A DNA stretch of 64,000 bases, taken from assembly GCF_918731615.1 (NCBI RefSeq), contig NZ_OU957226.1, positions 3,287,501-3,351,500 of the forward strand. The letters run 5' to 3'. The notes under the pieces are model-generated. The model saw only the letters and a program-made list of their open reading frames with translations, was not told the origin of the DNA and did not search any database. Positions 9,198-18,733 of the stretch are shown piece after piece (position 1 is the stretch's first letter; the number at the start of each line of letters is the position of its first letter). Source of the stretch: Flavobacterium sp. CECT 9288 (GTDB lineage Bacteria; Bacteroidota; Bacteroidia; Flavobacteriales; Flavobacteriaceae). The translations under genes and the position numbers were made by a program.

Positions 9198-10322
9198 TTA
9201 TTTTTGTTTGATTAAATAAATATAAACGGGAAAGTGATCGCTGAAACCAATTTCGGATACTGAATGACGCAACGGATATCCTTTGTATTGCCCACTGCTT
9301 TGTATCAAAAAAGACTTGTTGTAAATACCTGCTTTCCAGAAACGATAACTGGAGAAATCGGAACGAATTAAAGTTTCGGAAAGCATTATTTGATCAAAAA
9401 TATCCCAGGCATCTCGGTGCGCAATGGTACCTAAACCTTTCTGAGCCATTTCTTCGAAGGGGTTGTAAATCCCAAACTCTGGAACGGAGGCTTTTTTGGC
9501 TTTGGCGCCAAGCCCTATTTTTACGCTTTTATTATAAGGTCCATCATTGAGATCGCCCATGGTGATGATTTTTGCTTCTGGATTAATTCGCTGTAACGAA
9601 TCAATTATTTTCCTGTTTAGCAAACCTGCTGCCTCACGATACGGACTTGATTTTTTTTCACCTCCAGAACGCGATGGCCAATGGTTTACAATAATATGTA
9701 TTTCCTCACCCTCTAGAAAACCAGTTACTAAAAGTTGGTCTCTAGTATACACTCTATAATTTTTAGTGTTTACCTGGGGCTTATCATCAGTTATATCATC
9801 TGTTTTTTCGAGAACCTCTTCGGTTTGTGAGTTTCCTTTTTTATAAAGATATAGAGGGATATTGCTAAAGCTAGTAGGTTGGAATTTCTTTTTTTGATAC
9901 AATAAGGCTACATCGATTCCTCTTTTATCGGGCGAATCAAAATGTATGATTCCATACTCTTTATCAATGATTTTTGGTTCTTTCACAAGGTCTTCTAGTA
10001 CAGCACGGTTTTCTATCTCGCATCCACCAATGAATGTGGGTGAATCTGGATTTTCTGAAGAACCAATTTCGCCTAGTACACGAGCTAGATTACTAAGTTT
10101 TTTTTGGTATTTATCATACGTCCATTTTTGAGTTCCTCCAGGCGTCCACTCCTCATCATAAGTGTCTGGGTCGTTTATGGTGTCGAATAAATTTTCGAAA
10201 TTATAAAAAGCTACAGTATGAATAATGTATTTTTTGGACTGAGCATTCCCAACTGAACTCCAACCCAACAAAAAAACGAGTGCTAATAGGGTTTTGTAAA
10301 ACCTAACTTTAAAGTACAACAT
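9198..10322 (-). CDS. Secreted endonuclease/exonuclease/phosphatase family protein
   Basis: 374 residues from ATG 10322 (an in-frame TTG at 10334 would add four). The signal peptide ends near NAQSKK. EEP-fold motifs are visible: FYNFENLFDT near the start of the mature part, GGCEIENR (metal-binding Glu), VNHWPSRSGG, TMGDLNDGP (Asp/Asn pair) and GFSDHFPV with the terminal catalytic His. Flavobacterial members are often called endonucleases; the substrate could be DNA or a phosphoester. Exported to the periplasm or beyond. Confidence 0.9.
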   Translation of the reverse strand: MLYFKVRFYKTLLALVFLLGWSSVGNAQSKKYIIHTVAFYNFENLFDTINDPDTYDEEWTPGGTQKWTYDKYQKKLSNLARVLGEIGSSENPDSPTFIGGCEIENRAVLEDLVKEPKIIDKEYGIIHFDSPDKRGIDVALLYQKKKFQPTSFSNIPLYLYKKGNSQTEEVLEKTDDITDDKPQVNTKNYRVYTRDQLLVTGFLEGEEIHIIVNHWPSRSGGEKKSSPYREAAGLLNRKIIDSLQRINPEAKIITMGDLNDGPYNKSVKIGLGAKAKKASVPEFGIYNPFEEMAQKGLGTIAHRDAWDIFDQIMLSETLIRSDFSSYRFWKAGIYNKSFLIQSSGQYKGYPLRHSVSEIGFSDHFPVYIYLIKQK

Positions 10323-10391
10323 AATTAAAATCAATTAATTCAGGATAAAAATAGTGATTTGTATCGAATTTCGTATTCTTTCTTAAATGAC

Positions 10392-10399
10392 TATCTTTG
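10392..10399 (+). promoter_or_regulatory. Promoter -7 element TATCTTTG
   Basis: Exact TAnnTTTG match 28 bp before ATG 10427 of the S66 peptidase gene. The expected -33 TTG is not at consensus spacing. Confidence 0.5.
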
Positions 10400-10426
10400 A
10401 AATCATAAACCGTGTTGCTTAATTTG

Positions 10427-11428
10427 ATGAAACAGTATACCAATACACACAACATTTATAATCCCATTTTTTATTGGGTACTATTGTTTATTTTTGTTTT
10501 TCGAACATTCCCTTGTCAATCCCAACCCACTATGATAACACCACCTTATTTACAAAAAGGAGATACAATTGCCCTTGTAGCAACAGCCAGAAAAAATATT
10601 GATGATAACTTAAAGCCAGCAATTGACTTGCTACACAGTTGGGGTCTTGAAGTAGTAATAGGAAAGACAATAGGCTTAGACAACAACCAACTAGCGGGTA
10701 CAGATGAGCAACGCGCAGCCGATTTTCAAGCGCAGTTAGACAACCCTAACATCAAAGCAATTTGGTGTGTGAAAGGCGGCTATGGCACGGTTAGAATGGT
10801 CGACTTATTAGATTTTACAAATTTTAAAAAAAATCCAAAATGGATCGTTGGTTTTAGCGATGTGACCGTTTTACACAGTCATTTGAATACCTTAGGATAC
10901 CAATCGCTTCATGCTATCATGCCACTTACTGCGCCACGAGCAACACCGCAAGCAGTTGAATCATTACGAAAAGCTTTGTTTGGTGAGAAATTATCTTATT
11001 CGGTTACATCCTTTTCAAAAAACAAACTCGGAAAAGCAACAGGTCAATTAGTTGGCGGAAATTTATCCATCTTGTACAGTCTGTTTGGCTCTACATCTGC
11101 AATTGATTGTTCTGATAAAATTTTATTTATCGAAGATTTAGATGAATATTTATATCATATCGACCGCATGATGATGAACTTAAAGCGCAACGGTTGCCTC
11201 GAAAGTATCAAAGGAATTGTAGTAGGATCTATGACCAAAATGAAAGATAACGATATTCCGTGGGGTAAAAATGCACTCGAAATTATTGAAGACGTTACAC
11301 AAAAATACTCAATTCCAATATTGTATAATTTCCCAGCCGGGCACATTCAAGACAATAGAGCATTGATTTTGGGAAGTAAGGTCACACTAGACGTGCAGGA
11401 AAAAGGCGGAACGCTTACATTTGAATAA
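10427..11428 (+). CDS. S66 family LD-carboxypeptidase
   Basis: 333 residues from ATG 10427 (a GTG at 10412 is possible but unlikely). The S66 catalytic triad is visible as S144 (GFSDVT), E236 (FIEDLDE) and H306 (FPAGHI). The enzyme cleaves the terminal D-residue from murein tetrapeptides in cell-wall recycling. Residues about 14-31 are hydrophobic and precede FPCQSQP, so an N-terminal signal or anchor is likely; translation could instead begin at ATG 10532 (MITPPYLQKG), giving the usual cytoplasmic length. I cannot decide between the two starts. Confidence 0.9.
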   Translation: MKQYTNTHNIYNPIFYWVLLFIFVFRTFPCQSQPTMITPPYLQKGDTIALVATARKNIDDNLKPAIDLLHSWGLEVVIGKTIGLDNNQLAGTDEQRAADFQAQLDNPNIKAIWCVKGGYGTVRMVDLLDFTNFKKNPKWIVGFSDVTVLHSHLNTLGYQSLHAIMPLTAPRATPQAVESLRKALFGEKLSYSVTSFSKNKLGKATGQLVGGNLSILYSLFGSTSAIDCSDKILFIEDLDEYLYHIDRMMMNLKRNGCLESIKGIVVGSMTKMKDNDIPWGKNALEIIEDVTQKYSIPILYNFPAGHIQDNRALILGSKVTLDVQEKGGTLTFE

Positions 11429-11435
11429 AAAAAAA

Positions 11436-11462
11436 GCCTACTCCGTCCGAAGGAGTGGGAGA
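11436..11462. repeat. Small hairpin after S66 gene
   Basis: CCTACTCC pairs with GGAGTGGG around a 7-nt loop right after an A run behind the S66 stop codon. There is no T run on the plus side, so it is not a canonical terminator for the upstream gene; it may be an mRNA 3'-end stabiliser. Confidence 0.4.
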
Positions 11463-11580
11463 CTTGCCAGAAGTAGTTTAGGAACGTATGCAGTACACTG
11501 AATTATGTTTTTTTATTGATGAATTTTAGTTGCAGAAATTAAAAAACTTGAAACCTCAAAACTTGAAACAAAATTTTTAA

Positions 11581-11940
11581 ATGGCTGAACACAACGAACT
11601 TGGTAAACTTGGAGAAGAAATGGCTGTTGAGTTCCTGCAAAAGGAAGGCTACACTATTTTGCAAACCAATTATACGTTTCAAAAAGCAGAAATTGACATC
11701 TTGGCTGAAAAAGCAGCTGTTCTTGCTGTGGTCGAAGTAAAAACAAGATCTTCCTTGGATTTTGGTTTACCTCAGGATTTTGTGAAGCCAAAAAAAATCC
11801 AACTCTTAGTAAAGGCTGTAGATGCTTATGTCACTCAAAATGATCTTGACCTCGAAGTTCGTTTTGATATTATAGCCATTCATAAAGAAGATAAATCTTT
11901 TGTGATTGAGCACCTTATCGATGCGTTTTATCACTTTTAA
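11581..11940 (+). CDS. YraN family protein (UPF0102)
   Basis: 119 residues, standard family size. N-terminal LGEEMAVEFLQKEGY, then the nuclease-like E-x-D-x-E-V-K constellation (AEIDILAEK ... VVEVKTRSS, residues about 38-63). UPF0102 proteins have a restriction-endonuclease-like fold; the biological role is not settled, though a DNA repair link has been suggested. It is a single gene with its own poly-A-rich leader; the ACT-like gene follows 109 bp downstream behind a separate promoter. Confidence 0.92.
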   Translation: MAEHNELGKLGEEMAVEFLQKEGYTILQTNYTFQKAEIDILAEKAAVLAVVEVKTRSSLDFGLPQDFVKPKKIQLLVKAVDAYVTQNDLDLEVRFDIIAIHKEDKSFVIEHLIDAFYHF

Positions 11941-11962
11941 ACACATTTTCTAGATGTTATAT

Positions 11963-11993
11963 TTGTAACAAAATGTTTTTTTATTTATCTTTG
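11963..11993 (+). promoter_or_regulatory. Flavobacterial promoter (TTG-N20-TATCTTTG)
   Basis: TTG at 11963-11965 and TATCTTTG at 11986-11993, spaced by 20 bp, match the Bacteroidota -33/-7 consensus fully. Transcription should start near 12000, about 50 bp before the ATG at 12050. Confidence 0.75.
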
Positions 11994-12049
11994 CACTCTA
12001 TTTACACACTAACTACGCGTAAAATAACGACCAACTAAAAAAATCCATC

Positions 12050-12706
12050 ATGAAAACTGTTTCTTCAATTGTTGAAAACTACATTAAAACAAAACCTTTT
12101 TTATTGAATGCATTATCACTAGGCATCATCAATTTAACTTCATTATCCCGAAATATAATGACAGAGTTGGAGAGTGAATTTGGTAAAGAAGTGAAACAAG
12201 GTGCTGTAGTAATGGCGTTGAAGAGATTAACAGAGGAACTGGATTTTAGACTCAACCACAAGATTAACAAAGTCATAAAAAATATTGGCGAAATCACCGT
12301 TCGATCAGCATTGACGGACTATACTTTTGCAGCCTCAGAAACGGTTTTGAACAAACAGGCTGATTTAATTGCGGATATCAATGCATTGCCAGACATTTTT
12401 TATACTTCATCAAGAGGGGTAAACGAAACGAATATTGTAGTAAGCAACAGCATCAATCATCTTGTAGACAAACATTTTGCAAGCGAAAAACTGATTCAAA
12501 AACTTGATGATCTAGCCTCAATTACTGTAAAATTACCCAAAGAAAACATTGTAGTTCCTGGTATTTACTATTTCATCTTTCAACGTTTGGCTTGGGAAGG
12601 AATTATTATCAATGAGGTAATTTCGACATCAAACGAGTTCACTATTTTAGTAAGTGAAGAACAAGTAGATGTGGCATTTAAAGTAATAAAGGATTTGAAG
12701 AATTAA
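12050..12706 (+). CDS. ACT-like domain protein, putative regulator
   Basis: 218 residues. The N-terminal half (about 1-75: LNALSLGIINLTSLSRNIM ... KQGAVVMALKRL) looks like a small helical, possibly winged-helix module. The C-terminal half (about 145-216: ITVKLPKENIVVPGIYYFI ... NEFTILVSEEQVDVAFKVI) has the beta-alpha-beta pattern of an ACT domain as in aspartate kinase, but the kinase catalytic domain is absent. Homologues are sometimes mislabelled aspartate kinase. An amino-acid-responsive regulator is my inference. Strong promoter upstream, strong terminator downstream, so it is monocistronic. Confidence 0.7.
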   Translation: MKTVSSIVENYIKTKPFLLNALSLGIINLTSLSRNIMTELESEFGKEVKQGAVVMALKRLTEELDFRLNHKINKVIKNIGEITVRSALTDYTFAASETVLNKQADLIADINALPDIFYTSSRGVNETNIVVSNSINHLVDKHFASEKLIQKLDDLASITVKLPKENIVVPGIYYFIFQRLAWEGIIINEVISTSNEFTILVSEEQVDVAFKVIKDLKN

Positions 12707-12725
12707 AAACATTCTAAAATAAACA

Positions 12726-12756
12726 AAGCTTCCAGCCTTCAAAAGGCTGGAAGTTT
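12726..12756. terminator. Terminator between ACT-like gene and mfd
   Basis: CTTCCAGCCTT pairs with AAGGCTGGAAG, followed by TTTT. It lies between convergent genes and may act on both strands (an A/T-rich flank is present on each side). Confidence 0.85.
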
Positions 12757-12766
12757 TGACAATATC

Positions 12767-15700
12767 TTACTCCCCACCCAACATCTCCATCAATTCCAAA
12801 CACCTGCGAGTAGTTTTGGCGTCATCAAAGGTTAATAGCAAACGTAATCCTGCTGGAGTTTGCTTTTCTTTCATTCTACAAATAGAACTGTTTTTTTGCA
12901 CAAAATTCACAACTTGCATAAATCGCTTGGATTGGTAGTAATCCGATTGTTGATCTGAAACAAAATAACCAATCATCTTGCCTTGCTTCAATACCAATTT
13001 CTCAATTCCTATTCGTGTAGCGATCCATTTAATACGAATACTATTCATCAACGCTTTGGCACGTGGCGGCATAGGTCCGAATCGATCAATCAATTTATTT
13101 TGAAATACGATTAATTCCTCTTCGTTTTTGATGGCACCTAATTCATTGTACAAACTCAATCGTTCCGATACATTATTGATGTACTCATCAGAAAACAATA
13201 GTTCAAAATCAGTATCTATTTGAAGGTCTTTTACATATTCTTTTGTTTCAATATTATTTTCTTCAGGATACAAATCTTTGAATTCGTTTTCTTTTAACTC
13301 ATCAATAGCCTCGTTCATGATTTTTTGATAAGTATCAAAACCAATTTCGTTGATGAAACCGCTTTGCTCACCGCCCAATAAATCTCCTGCACCACGAATT
13401 TCTAAATCTTTCATGGCAATGTTAAATCCGCTGCCCAATTCACTGAATTGTTCCAAGGCCTGAATACGTTTACGAGCATCTTCGGTCATACTTGAATATG
13501 GCGGACAAATAAAATAACAGAACGCTTTCTTGTTGCTACGCCCTACTCGACCACGCATTTGATGCAAATCAGACAGTCCGAAATTATTGGCATTATTGAT
13601 GAAAATCGTATTCGCATTCGGTACATCCAATCCGCTTTCTATAATGGTTGTTGCGACTAAAACATCAAATTCACCGTTCATGAAGGCCAACATCAACTCT
13701 TCGAGTTTTTTACCATCCATTTGGCCGTGACCAATACCTACTCTTGCATTGGGAACCAAACGCTGAATCATGCCAGCTACTTCCTTAATATTTTCTATTC
13801 GGTTATTGATAAAGAAAACCTGTCCGTTTCGCTGAATTTCATACGAAATCGCATCTCGAATAGTCTCTTCGCTAAAGCCAACCACATTCGTTTCAATAGG
13901 ATATCTATTTGGCGGAGGTGTTGTAATAACTGACAAATCTCGCGCTGCCATCAATGAAAACTGTAAGGTTCTCGGAATTGGAGTTGCCGTTAAAGTTAAA
14001 GTATCTACATTAGCAGCAATGGTTTTGAGCTTGTCTTTAACGTTTACACCAAATTTTTGCTCCTCATCTACAATCAATAAACCAAGGTCTTTGAAAACTA
14101 CATTTTTGTTGACTAATTGATGCGTTCCTATAACAATATCGAGTTTACCTTCGGCTAATAATTTTAATGTTTCGGCTTTTTGTTTGGCGGTTCTAAAACG
14201 ATTTAAATACCCTATTGAAACCGGCATATCTTTCAATCGTTCCGTAAAAGTGCGGTAATGTTGATAAGCCAAAATGGTTGTGGGAACCAAAATGGCAACT
14301 TGTTTGCTATTGTCCACTGCTTTGAAAGCCGCACGAATCGCCACTTCGGTTTTACCAAAACCTACGTCACCACAAACCAAGCGATCCATCGGTCTATCGC
14401 TTTCCATATCCGCTTTTACTTCTGCGGTTGATTTAGTTTGGTCTGGCGTATCCTCGTAAATGAATGAGCTTTCTAACTCATTTTGCAAATAACTGTCGGG
14501 CGCGTATTGAAATCCTTTTTCAAGTCTTCTTTTGGCGTAAAGCTGAATCAAATTGAAGGCAATATGCTTAACACGCGCCTTAGTTTTTTGTTTTAAAATT
14601 TTCCAAGCATTCGAACCCAGTTTGTATATTTTGGGAGGCGTACCGTCTTTTCCGTTGTATTTTGAAATTTTGTGCAGCGAGTGAATACTCACATACACAA
14701 TATCATTATCGGCATAAACGAGCTTGATCGCTTCTTGTGTTTTGCCTTCGACTTGTATTTTTTGCAACCCTCCAAAGCGTCCAATTCCGTGGTCAATGTG
14801 CGTAACATAATCCCCAACCGAAAGTGTCGTGAGTTCTTTTAAAGTGATATTTTGTTTTTTCGAATAGCCATTTTTGATGCTGAATTTATGATAGCGTTCA
14901 AAAATTTGGTGGTCGGTGTAACACGTGATTTGGTTTTCTTCGTCAATAAAACCTTGATACAACGGCAGCACAATGGTGTGATATTGCTTGCGAATGTTTT
15001 CGGAATTGGCTTCGTCTAAACTTTCAAAAATATCATGAAAACGCTTGGCTTGCGCATCATTCGAACAAAACAAATAATTTTTGTAGCCGTTGAAATGATT
15101 TTCGTTTAAATTATTCAATAACAAATCAAATTGTTTGTTAAATGAAGGCTGTGGTTTTATGTGGTATTCAAATTTTTTGGTAGTTCTAAAGATGGCCTTC
15201 GAACTCCATTCGACGATCGAGAAATCCAAAGCTCTTTTTATAAATTCGGCTTGATTCAGAAACAATTGTTCTGGTGAAGCGCGTTTTATTTCCTGTGATA
15301 ATTTTGCAAAAGCTTCCTCAGCTTTCCCAAATTGCTTGTCAAGTTGTGCTAAAAAATCTTCGGTATTTTGAATAAAAATGACCGTTTTCTCTGAAACATA
15401 ATCTAAAAAACTTTCTCGATTTTCCTGAAAAACTTTGTTTTCAACATTTGGAATTATAGTGATCTTTTTCTGAGTTGCAATAGACAATTGTGTTGCTACA
15501 TCGAAGGTTCTGATACTCTCTACTTCGTCCCCAAAAAACTCAATTCGGTACGGATCGTCATTTGAAAATGAAAATACATCCACGATTCCTCCACGAACCG
15601 AAAATTCTCCAGGCTCAGTAATAAAATCAACTCTTTTAAACTCGTATTCAAATAAAACTTCGTTGATAAAGTCTATCGAAATTTTATCATTGATCGCCAC

Positions 15701-16135
15701 TTTTAAGGTGTTTTTATCCAACTCTTTTCTGGTAACCACTTTTTCAAACAAAGCCTCGGGATACGTTACAATAACGGCGGGTTTTTTTCTAGAATTTATA
15801 CGATTCAATACTTCGGCACGAAGCAGTACATTAGCGTTATCTGTTTCCTCAATTTCGTACGGACGACGAAACGAACCGGGATAAAAAAGTACGTCTTGAT
15901 CACCAATAATCTGTTCCAAATCATTCAAGTAGTAGGCCGCTTCTTCCTTATTGTTTAAAACAATTAAAAAAGGCAACTCTGCTTTTTTGAAAATAGAGCG
16001 AATTACCAATGACACTGCCGAACCCAAGAGTCCCGACAAATGCATTTTTACGGCGTTGTTATCCTGTAAACACGCAACAATTTGCAGGTTTTGAGGCGTA
16101 TTATCATAGATCGTGTATAGGGCAGTTTTACTCAA
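12767..16135 (-). CDS. mfd: Transcription-repair coupling factor Mfd
   Basis: 1122 residues, full length. It removes RNA polymerase stalled at DNA lesions and recruits UvrA. Order of domains: UvrB-like N-terminal region including FYPGSFRRPYE (84-94), the CarD-like RNA-polymerase-interacting domain (about 435-500, VGDYVTHIDHGIGRF), Walker A GDVGFGKT at 589-596, DEEQ box at 690-693, helicase motifs SGLDVPNANT and QMRGRVGRS, and a C-terminal TRCF domain. The start is TTG at 16135 (MSKTALYTIYD), overlapping the end of the upstream lipoprotein gene by 8 bp, which implies translational coupling. Confidence 0.97.
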   Translation of the reverse strand: MSKTALYTIYDNTPQNLQIVACLQDNNAVKMHLSGLLGSAVSLVIRSIFKKAELPFLIVLNNKEEAAYYLNDLEQIIGDQDVLFYPGSFRRPYEIEETDNANVLLRAEVLNRINSRKKPAVIVTYPEALFEKVVTRKELDKNTLKVAINDKISIDFINEVLFEYEFKRVDFITEPGEFSVRGGIVDVFSFSNDDPYRIEFFGDEVESIRTFDVATQLSIATQKKITIIPNVENKVFQENRESFLDYVSEKTVIFIQNTEDFLAQLDKQFGKAEEAFAKLSQEIKRASPEQLFLNQAEFIKRALDFSIVEWSSKAIFRTTKKFEYHIKPQPSFNKQFDLLLNNLNENHFNGYKNYLFCSNDAQAKRFHDIFESLDEANSENIRKQYHTIVLPLYQGFIDEENQITCYTDHQIFERYHKFSIKNGYSKKQNITLKELTTLSVGDYVTHIDHGIGRFGGLQKIQVEGKTQEAIKLVYADNDIVYVSIHSLHKISKYNGKDGTPPKIYKLGSNAWKILKQKTKARVKHIAFNLIQLYAKRRLEKGFQYAPDSYLQNELESSFIYEDTPDQTKSTAEVKADMESDRPMDRLVCGDVGFGKTEVAIRAAFKAVDNSKQVAILVPTTILAYQHYRTFTERLKDMPVSIGYLNRFRTAKQKAETLKLLAEGKLDIVIGTHQLVNKNVVFKDLGLLIVDEEQKFGVNVKDKLKTIAANVDTLTLTATPIPRTLQFSLMAARDLSVITTPPPNRYPIETNVVGFSEETIRDAISYEIQRNGQVFFINNRIENIKEVAGMIQRLVPNARVGIGHGQMDGKKLEELMLAFMNGEFDVLVATTIIESGLDVPNANTIFINNANNFGLSDLHQMRGRVGRSNKKAFCYFICPPYSSMTEDARKRIQALEQFSELGSGFNIAMKDLEIRGAGDLLGGEQSGFINEIGFDTYQKIMNEAIDELKENEFKDLYPEENNIETKEYVKDLQIDTDFELLFSDEYINNVSERLSLYNELGAIKNEEELIVFQNKLIDRFGPMPPRAKALMNSIRIKWIATRIGIEKLVLKQGKMIGYFVSDQQSDYYQSKRFMQVVNFVQKNSSICRMKEKQTPAGLRLLLTFDDAKTTRRCLELMEMLGGE

Positions 16136-16733
16136 CTCGGGGTATATTTGGGTCTATTATTGGTGTATTTGGAATTGCTCGTGTAGAATCTAGCATTCGT
16201 CTAAGCTCAGATTCCCCTTCTTCTAGCGGGATCTTACTTTTTTCTACAATTTTATCCATTTGTCTTTGTAGCGAAACTAATTCTAGATTTATTTCTGCTA
16301 TCAAAAGAACCACTTTTTTATCTGGAATTTGATCCAGATGTATGAATAAGTCAAGCATTCGAACCTTAGTAACTAGGGTTGCAATTCTACTTTTTATTTG
16401 AGGTTTGTCAAATTCAAAAGGAATTTTATCCTGTAGCGCAATTGCTTTTTTAGAAAGTGCTTTGGCTTTACGCTGGTAGGCGTTGGCTGTGTTTTTTGGT
16501 TCTTGAGATAATTCATCAAGAAAAAGTCGGAATTCATTCCAGGAAGACAAACTTTTCTCGGAAGCATCAGTAAGAGGAGTGTCATAAAAATTCCAATTTT
16601 TTTGAATGTTTTTTAAGATCACTTCTTGTTTTTGAACTTCTTTTTTGTTTTCCAAAACGCGGTTATCAACCTCATCTTTACAAGAGCTTACAAGTAAAAC
16701 CAGCATGAGGAACACAAAGGAAGAGTATTTCAT
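16128..16733 (-). CDS. Small lipoprotein of unknown function, coupled to mfd
   Basis: 201 residues with a lipoprotein signal (VFLMLVLLVSSC, Cys about 18). The mature protein is charged and predicted largely helical, with Lys/Glu-rich stretches that could form coiled coils (about 25-45 and 140-190). I do not recognise a family. Its stop codon overlaps the mfd start by 8 bp, so it is in the mfd transcript. Link to mfd may be only positional. Confidence 0.8.
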   Translation of the reverse strand: MKYSSFVFLMLVLLVSSCKDEVDNRVLENKKEVQKQEVILKNIQKNWNFYDTPLTDASEKSLSSWNEFRLFLDELSQEPKNTANAYQRKAKALSKKAIALQDKIPFEFDKPQIKSRIATLVTKVRMLDLFIHLDQIPDKKVVLLIAEINLELVSLQRQMDKIVEKSKIPLEEGESELRRMLDSTRAIPNTPIIDPNIPRVE

Positions 16734-16910
16734 TTTTACATAAGTTAAAGTACAAAGTTACAAAGTAAATTTACAATTATGAATTATAGAAATCGAATAA
16801 CAATCTAGTACCTATATATTGTATTTTAGCAATAAAAAAACAAACAATTAGCAGTAAGAAATAGCACATTACTAATTTTTATATGTTTTTATAAAGATTA
16901 TAATAATTTT

Positions 16911-16937
16911 TTGATATTTTCGAAAACGTTATCTTTG
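16911..16937 (+). promoter_or_regulatory. Flavobacterial promoter (TTG-N16-TATCTTTG)
   Basis: TTG at 16911-16913 and TATCTTTG at 16930-16937 precede the threonine-dehydrogenase-like gene by about 20 bp. Spacing of 16 is slightly short of the usual 17-23 bp. Confidence 0.65.
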
Positions 16938-16957
16938 CTTAACAAAACTTAAAAAAC

Positions 16958-17896
16958 ATGAGTACAAAAATATTAATTATAGGCGCTTGTGGCCAAATAG
17001 GAACAGAGCTTACGCAAAAGTTACGCGCAATTTACGGAACAGAAAATGTTATAGCCTCTGATATCCGTAAATTAAATATTGATGTCGTAAATTCAGGGCC
17101 CTTTGAAGTGGTAAATGCGTTAGATTTTAATCAGATTGAGCATTTAGTTGAAGTACATCAAATTACTGATGTGTATTTAATGGCGGCGCTTTTATCAGCA
17201 ACAGCCGAGAAAAACCCAGCATTTGCATGGGACTTGAATATGAACTCTTTATTTCATGTTTTGAATTTGGCGAAAGCCGGAAAAATAAAAAAGATATTTT
17301 GGCCATCAAGCATTGCAGTTTTTGGACCAACAACCCCGAAAGAAAACACACCACAATACACGATTATGGAGCCATCAACGGTTTATGGTATCAGTAAACA
17401 AGCAGGCGAAAGATGGTGTGAGTATTACCACAATATCTTTGGTGTAGATGTACGTAGCATACGTTATCCAGGTTTGATCAGTTGGTCATCGCCTCCTGGT
17501 GGCGGAACTACAGATTATGCTGTAGATATTTATCACAAAGCACTCGCCGATCAAAAATACGAGTGTTTTTTATCCTCAGAAACTAAAATGCCGATGATGT
17601 ATATGGACGATGCTATTGCAGCAACCATTAAAATCATGCAAGCGCCTGTAGAAGAAATAAAAATTCGTTCCTCATACAACCTTGCTGCTATGAGCTTTAC
17701 GCCAACAGAAATTGCTGCCGAAATCAAGAAACACATTCCTGAATTTACCATTACGTACGAGCCAGATTTCCGTCAGAAAATTGCCGACAGCTGGCCAGCA
17801 AGTATTGATGACAGCAGTGCTCGCGAAGACTGGAACTGGAATCATGAGTTTGATTTAGCAAGCATGACGGTGGATATGCTAGAGCATTTGAAGTAA
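16958..17896 (+). CDS. L-threonine 3-dehydrogenase-like SDR (epimerase fold)
   Basis: 312 residues, the epimerase-like type of threonine dehydrogenase rather than the zinc enzyme. NAD-binding GACGQIGTEL is at about 8-17; the catalytic YGISK (Y about 143, K about 147) lies in TVYGISKQAGERWCEYY. SWSSPPGGGTTDYAV and the MPMMYMDDA stretch are typical of this subgroup. It should oxidise L-threonine to 2-amino-3-oxobutyrate. Monocistronic: own promoter and strong terminator. Confidence 0.92.
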   Translation: MSTKILIIGACGQIGTELTQKLRAIYGTENVIASDIRKLNIDVVNSGPFEVVNALDFNQIEHLVEVHQITDVYLMAALLSATAEKNPAFAWDLNMNSLFHVLNLAKAGKIKKIFWPSSIAVFGPTTPKENTPQYTIMEPSTVYGISKQAGERWCEYYHNIFGVDVRSIRYPGLISWSSPPGGGTTDYAVDIYHKALADQKYECFLSSETKMPMMYMDDAIAATIKIMQAPVEEIKIRSSYNLAAMSFTPTEIAAEIKKHIPEFTITYEPDFRQKIADSWPASIDDSSAREDWNWNHEFDLASMTVDMLEHLK

Positions 17897-17915
17897 ATTT
17901 TTTGAACATAAACAA

Positions 17916-17950
17916 AACGCCGCAAAATTGATGTTTTGCGGCGTTTTTTC
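17916..17950. terminator. Terminator; first copy of the GCCGCAAAA hairpin
   Basis: ACGCCGCAAAA pairs with TTTTGCGGCGT and is followed by T6. It ends the TDH-like gene and also marks the left edge of accessory array 1. Close copies of the same hairpin sit at 22095-22128, 41329-41361, 45053-45091 and 48796-48834, i.e. at the other array boundaries. Confidence 0.9.
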
Positions 17951-17989
17951 ATTTGAAAAACTTGTCAACCTATTTTAGGAATACTCAGG

Positions 17990-18032
17990 GCTATCATCAC
18001 GAGCGGGACGTTTGCGCCAGCCAGGGGCTTGT
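17990..18032 (-). repeat. Single-ended REP-like unit
   Basis: One end of the inverted-repeat element (CACGAGCGGGACG...GCGCCAGC). It lies just behind the 203-residue gene; the identical junction (including GAGAGCAACAAGCCCC) is found after its near-identical copy at 44340. Confidence 0.65.
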
Positions 18033-18050
18033 TGCTCTCTTGAATTTACA

Positions 18051-18662
18051 CTAATTTAAAACATTAGTTGAACCCTTGTGAGTCACAATCCATTTATATT
18101 TTACTTTTTTCATTATTACAATAATTGTCTTCGCCGCTCCTATTAGCAATTTATGTACTGTAAAAACAACATATTTGTTGTTTTGATAATAAATAGGTTC
18201 GGAAAAACCATATACTTCAATATCACCTCTATTATATTTCTCAACCATAAGTTCGATCCCTTTATCAGTATTCATACTTTCTAAAACAACTTTTTCAAAC
18301 CTAAAGTTATCTTTTTTCCAAAAGTCATCTTTGCACCAAATCCTTTTACCCTGCAAACATTTATTTTTATATTTGGCCTTCATTATTTCGAAGTCTTTCT
18401 TATCGTACAGAGTATCATCTCCTTTACCATTTCCAGCAGCATCAATAATCATTATATCGTTTAACCCAAATATTTTCAAAGTTTCATTTGAATTGATTTT
18501 CTCTCTTGCAACAAATATAACTTCACTTGTATCTTTATAAATTGTTTCAAAATAATCATTGATAGCCCTATTTTTTTCTTTTTGTGACTGTGAAAATAAT
18601 GACTGTGAAAGAGTAGAAAAAAAGAGTAAAATAATAATTGAGTATAAATAATATTTTTTCAT
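18051..18662 (-). CDS. Secreted small protein, immunity-like, SEPIYY family (copy A)
   Basis: 203 residues with a signal peptide (MKKYYLYSIIILLFFSTLSQSLFSQ). The mature part shows AINDYFETIYKD, VAREKINSNETLKIFG and the family signature GFSEPIYYQNNKYVVFTV near the C-terminus, then KWIVTHKG. It differs from the protein at 43718-44329 by only a handful of residues, mainly in the signal peptide. Relatives lie directly behind HExxH-type lipoproteins in both arrays, so a cognate immunity or chaperone role is inferred; no known family recognised. Confidence 0.8.
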   Translation of the reverse strand: MKKYYLYSIIILLFFSTLSQSLFSQSQKEKNRAINDYFETIYKDTSEVIFVAREKINSNETLKIFGLNDIMIIDAAGNGKGDDTLYDKKDFEIMKAKYKNKCLQGKRIWCKDDFWKKDNFRFEKVVLESMNTDKGIELMVEKYNRGDIEVYGFSEPIYYQNNKYVVFTVHKLLIGAAKTIIVIMKKVKYKWIVTHKGSTNVLN

Positions 18663-18733
18663 CTTCTTAAAATTTAGTTATATGTTTTTACAATTGGTAC
18701 CTGAATACCAAATTTTGTATTGTTATCTTCTGT

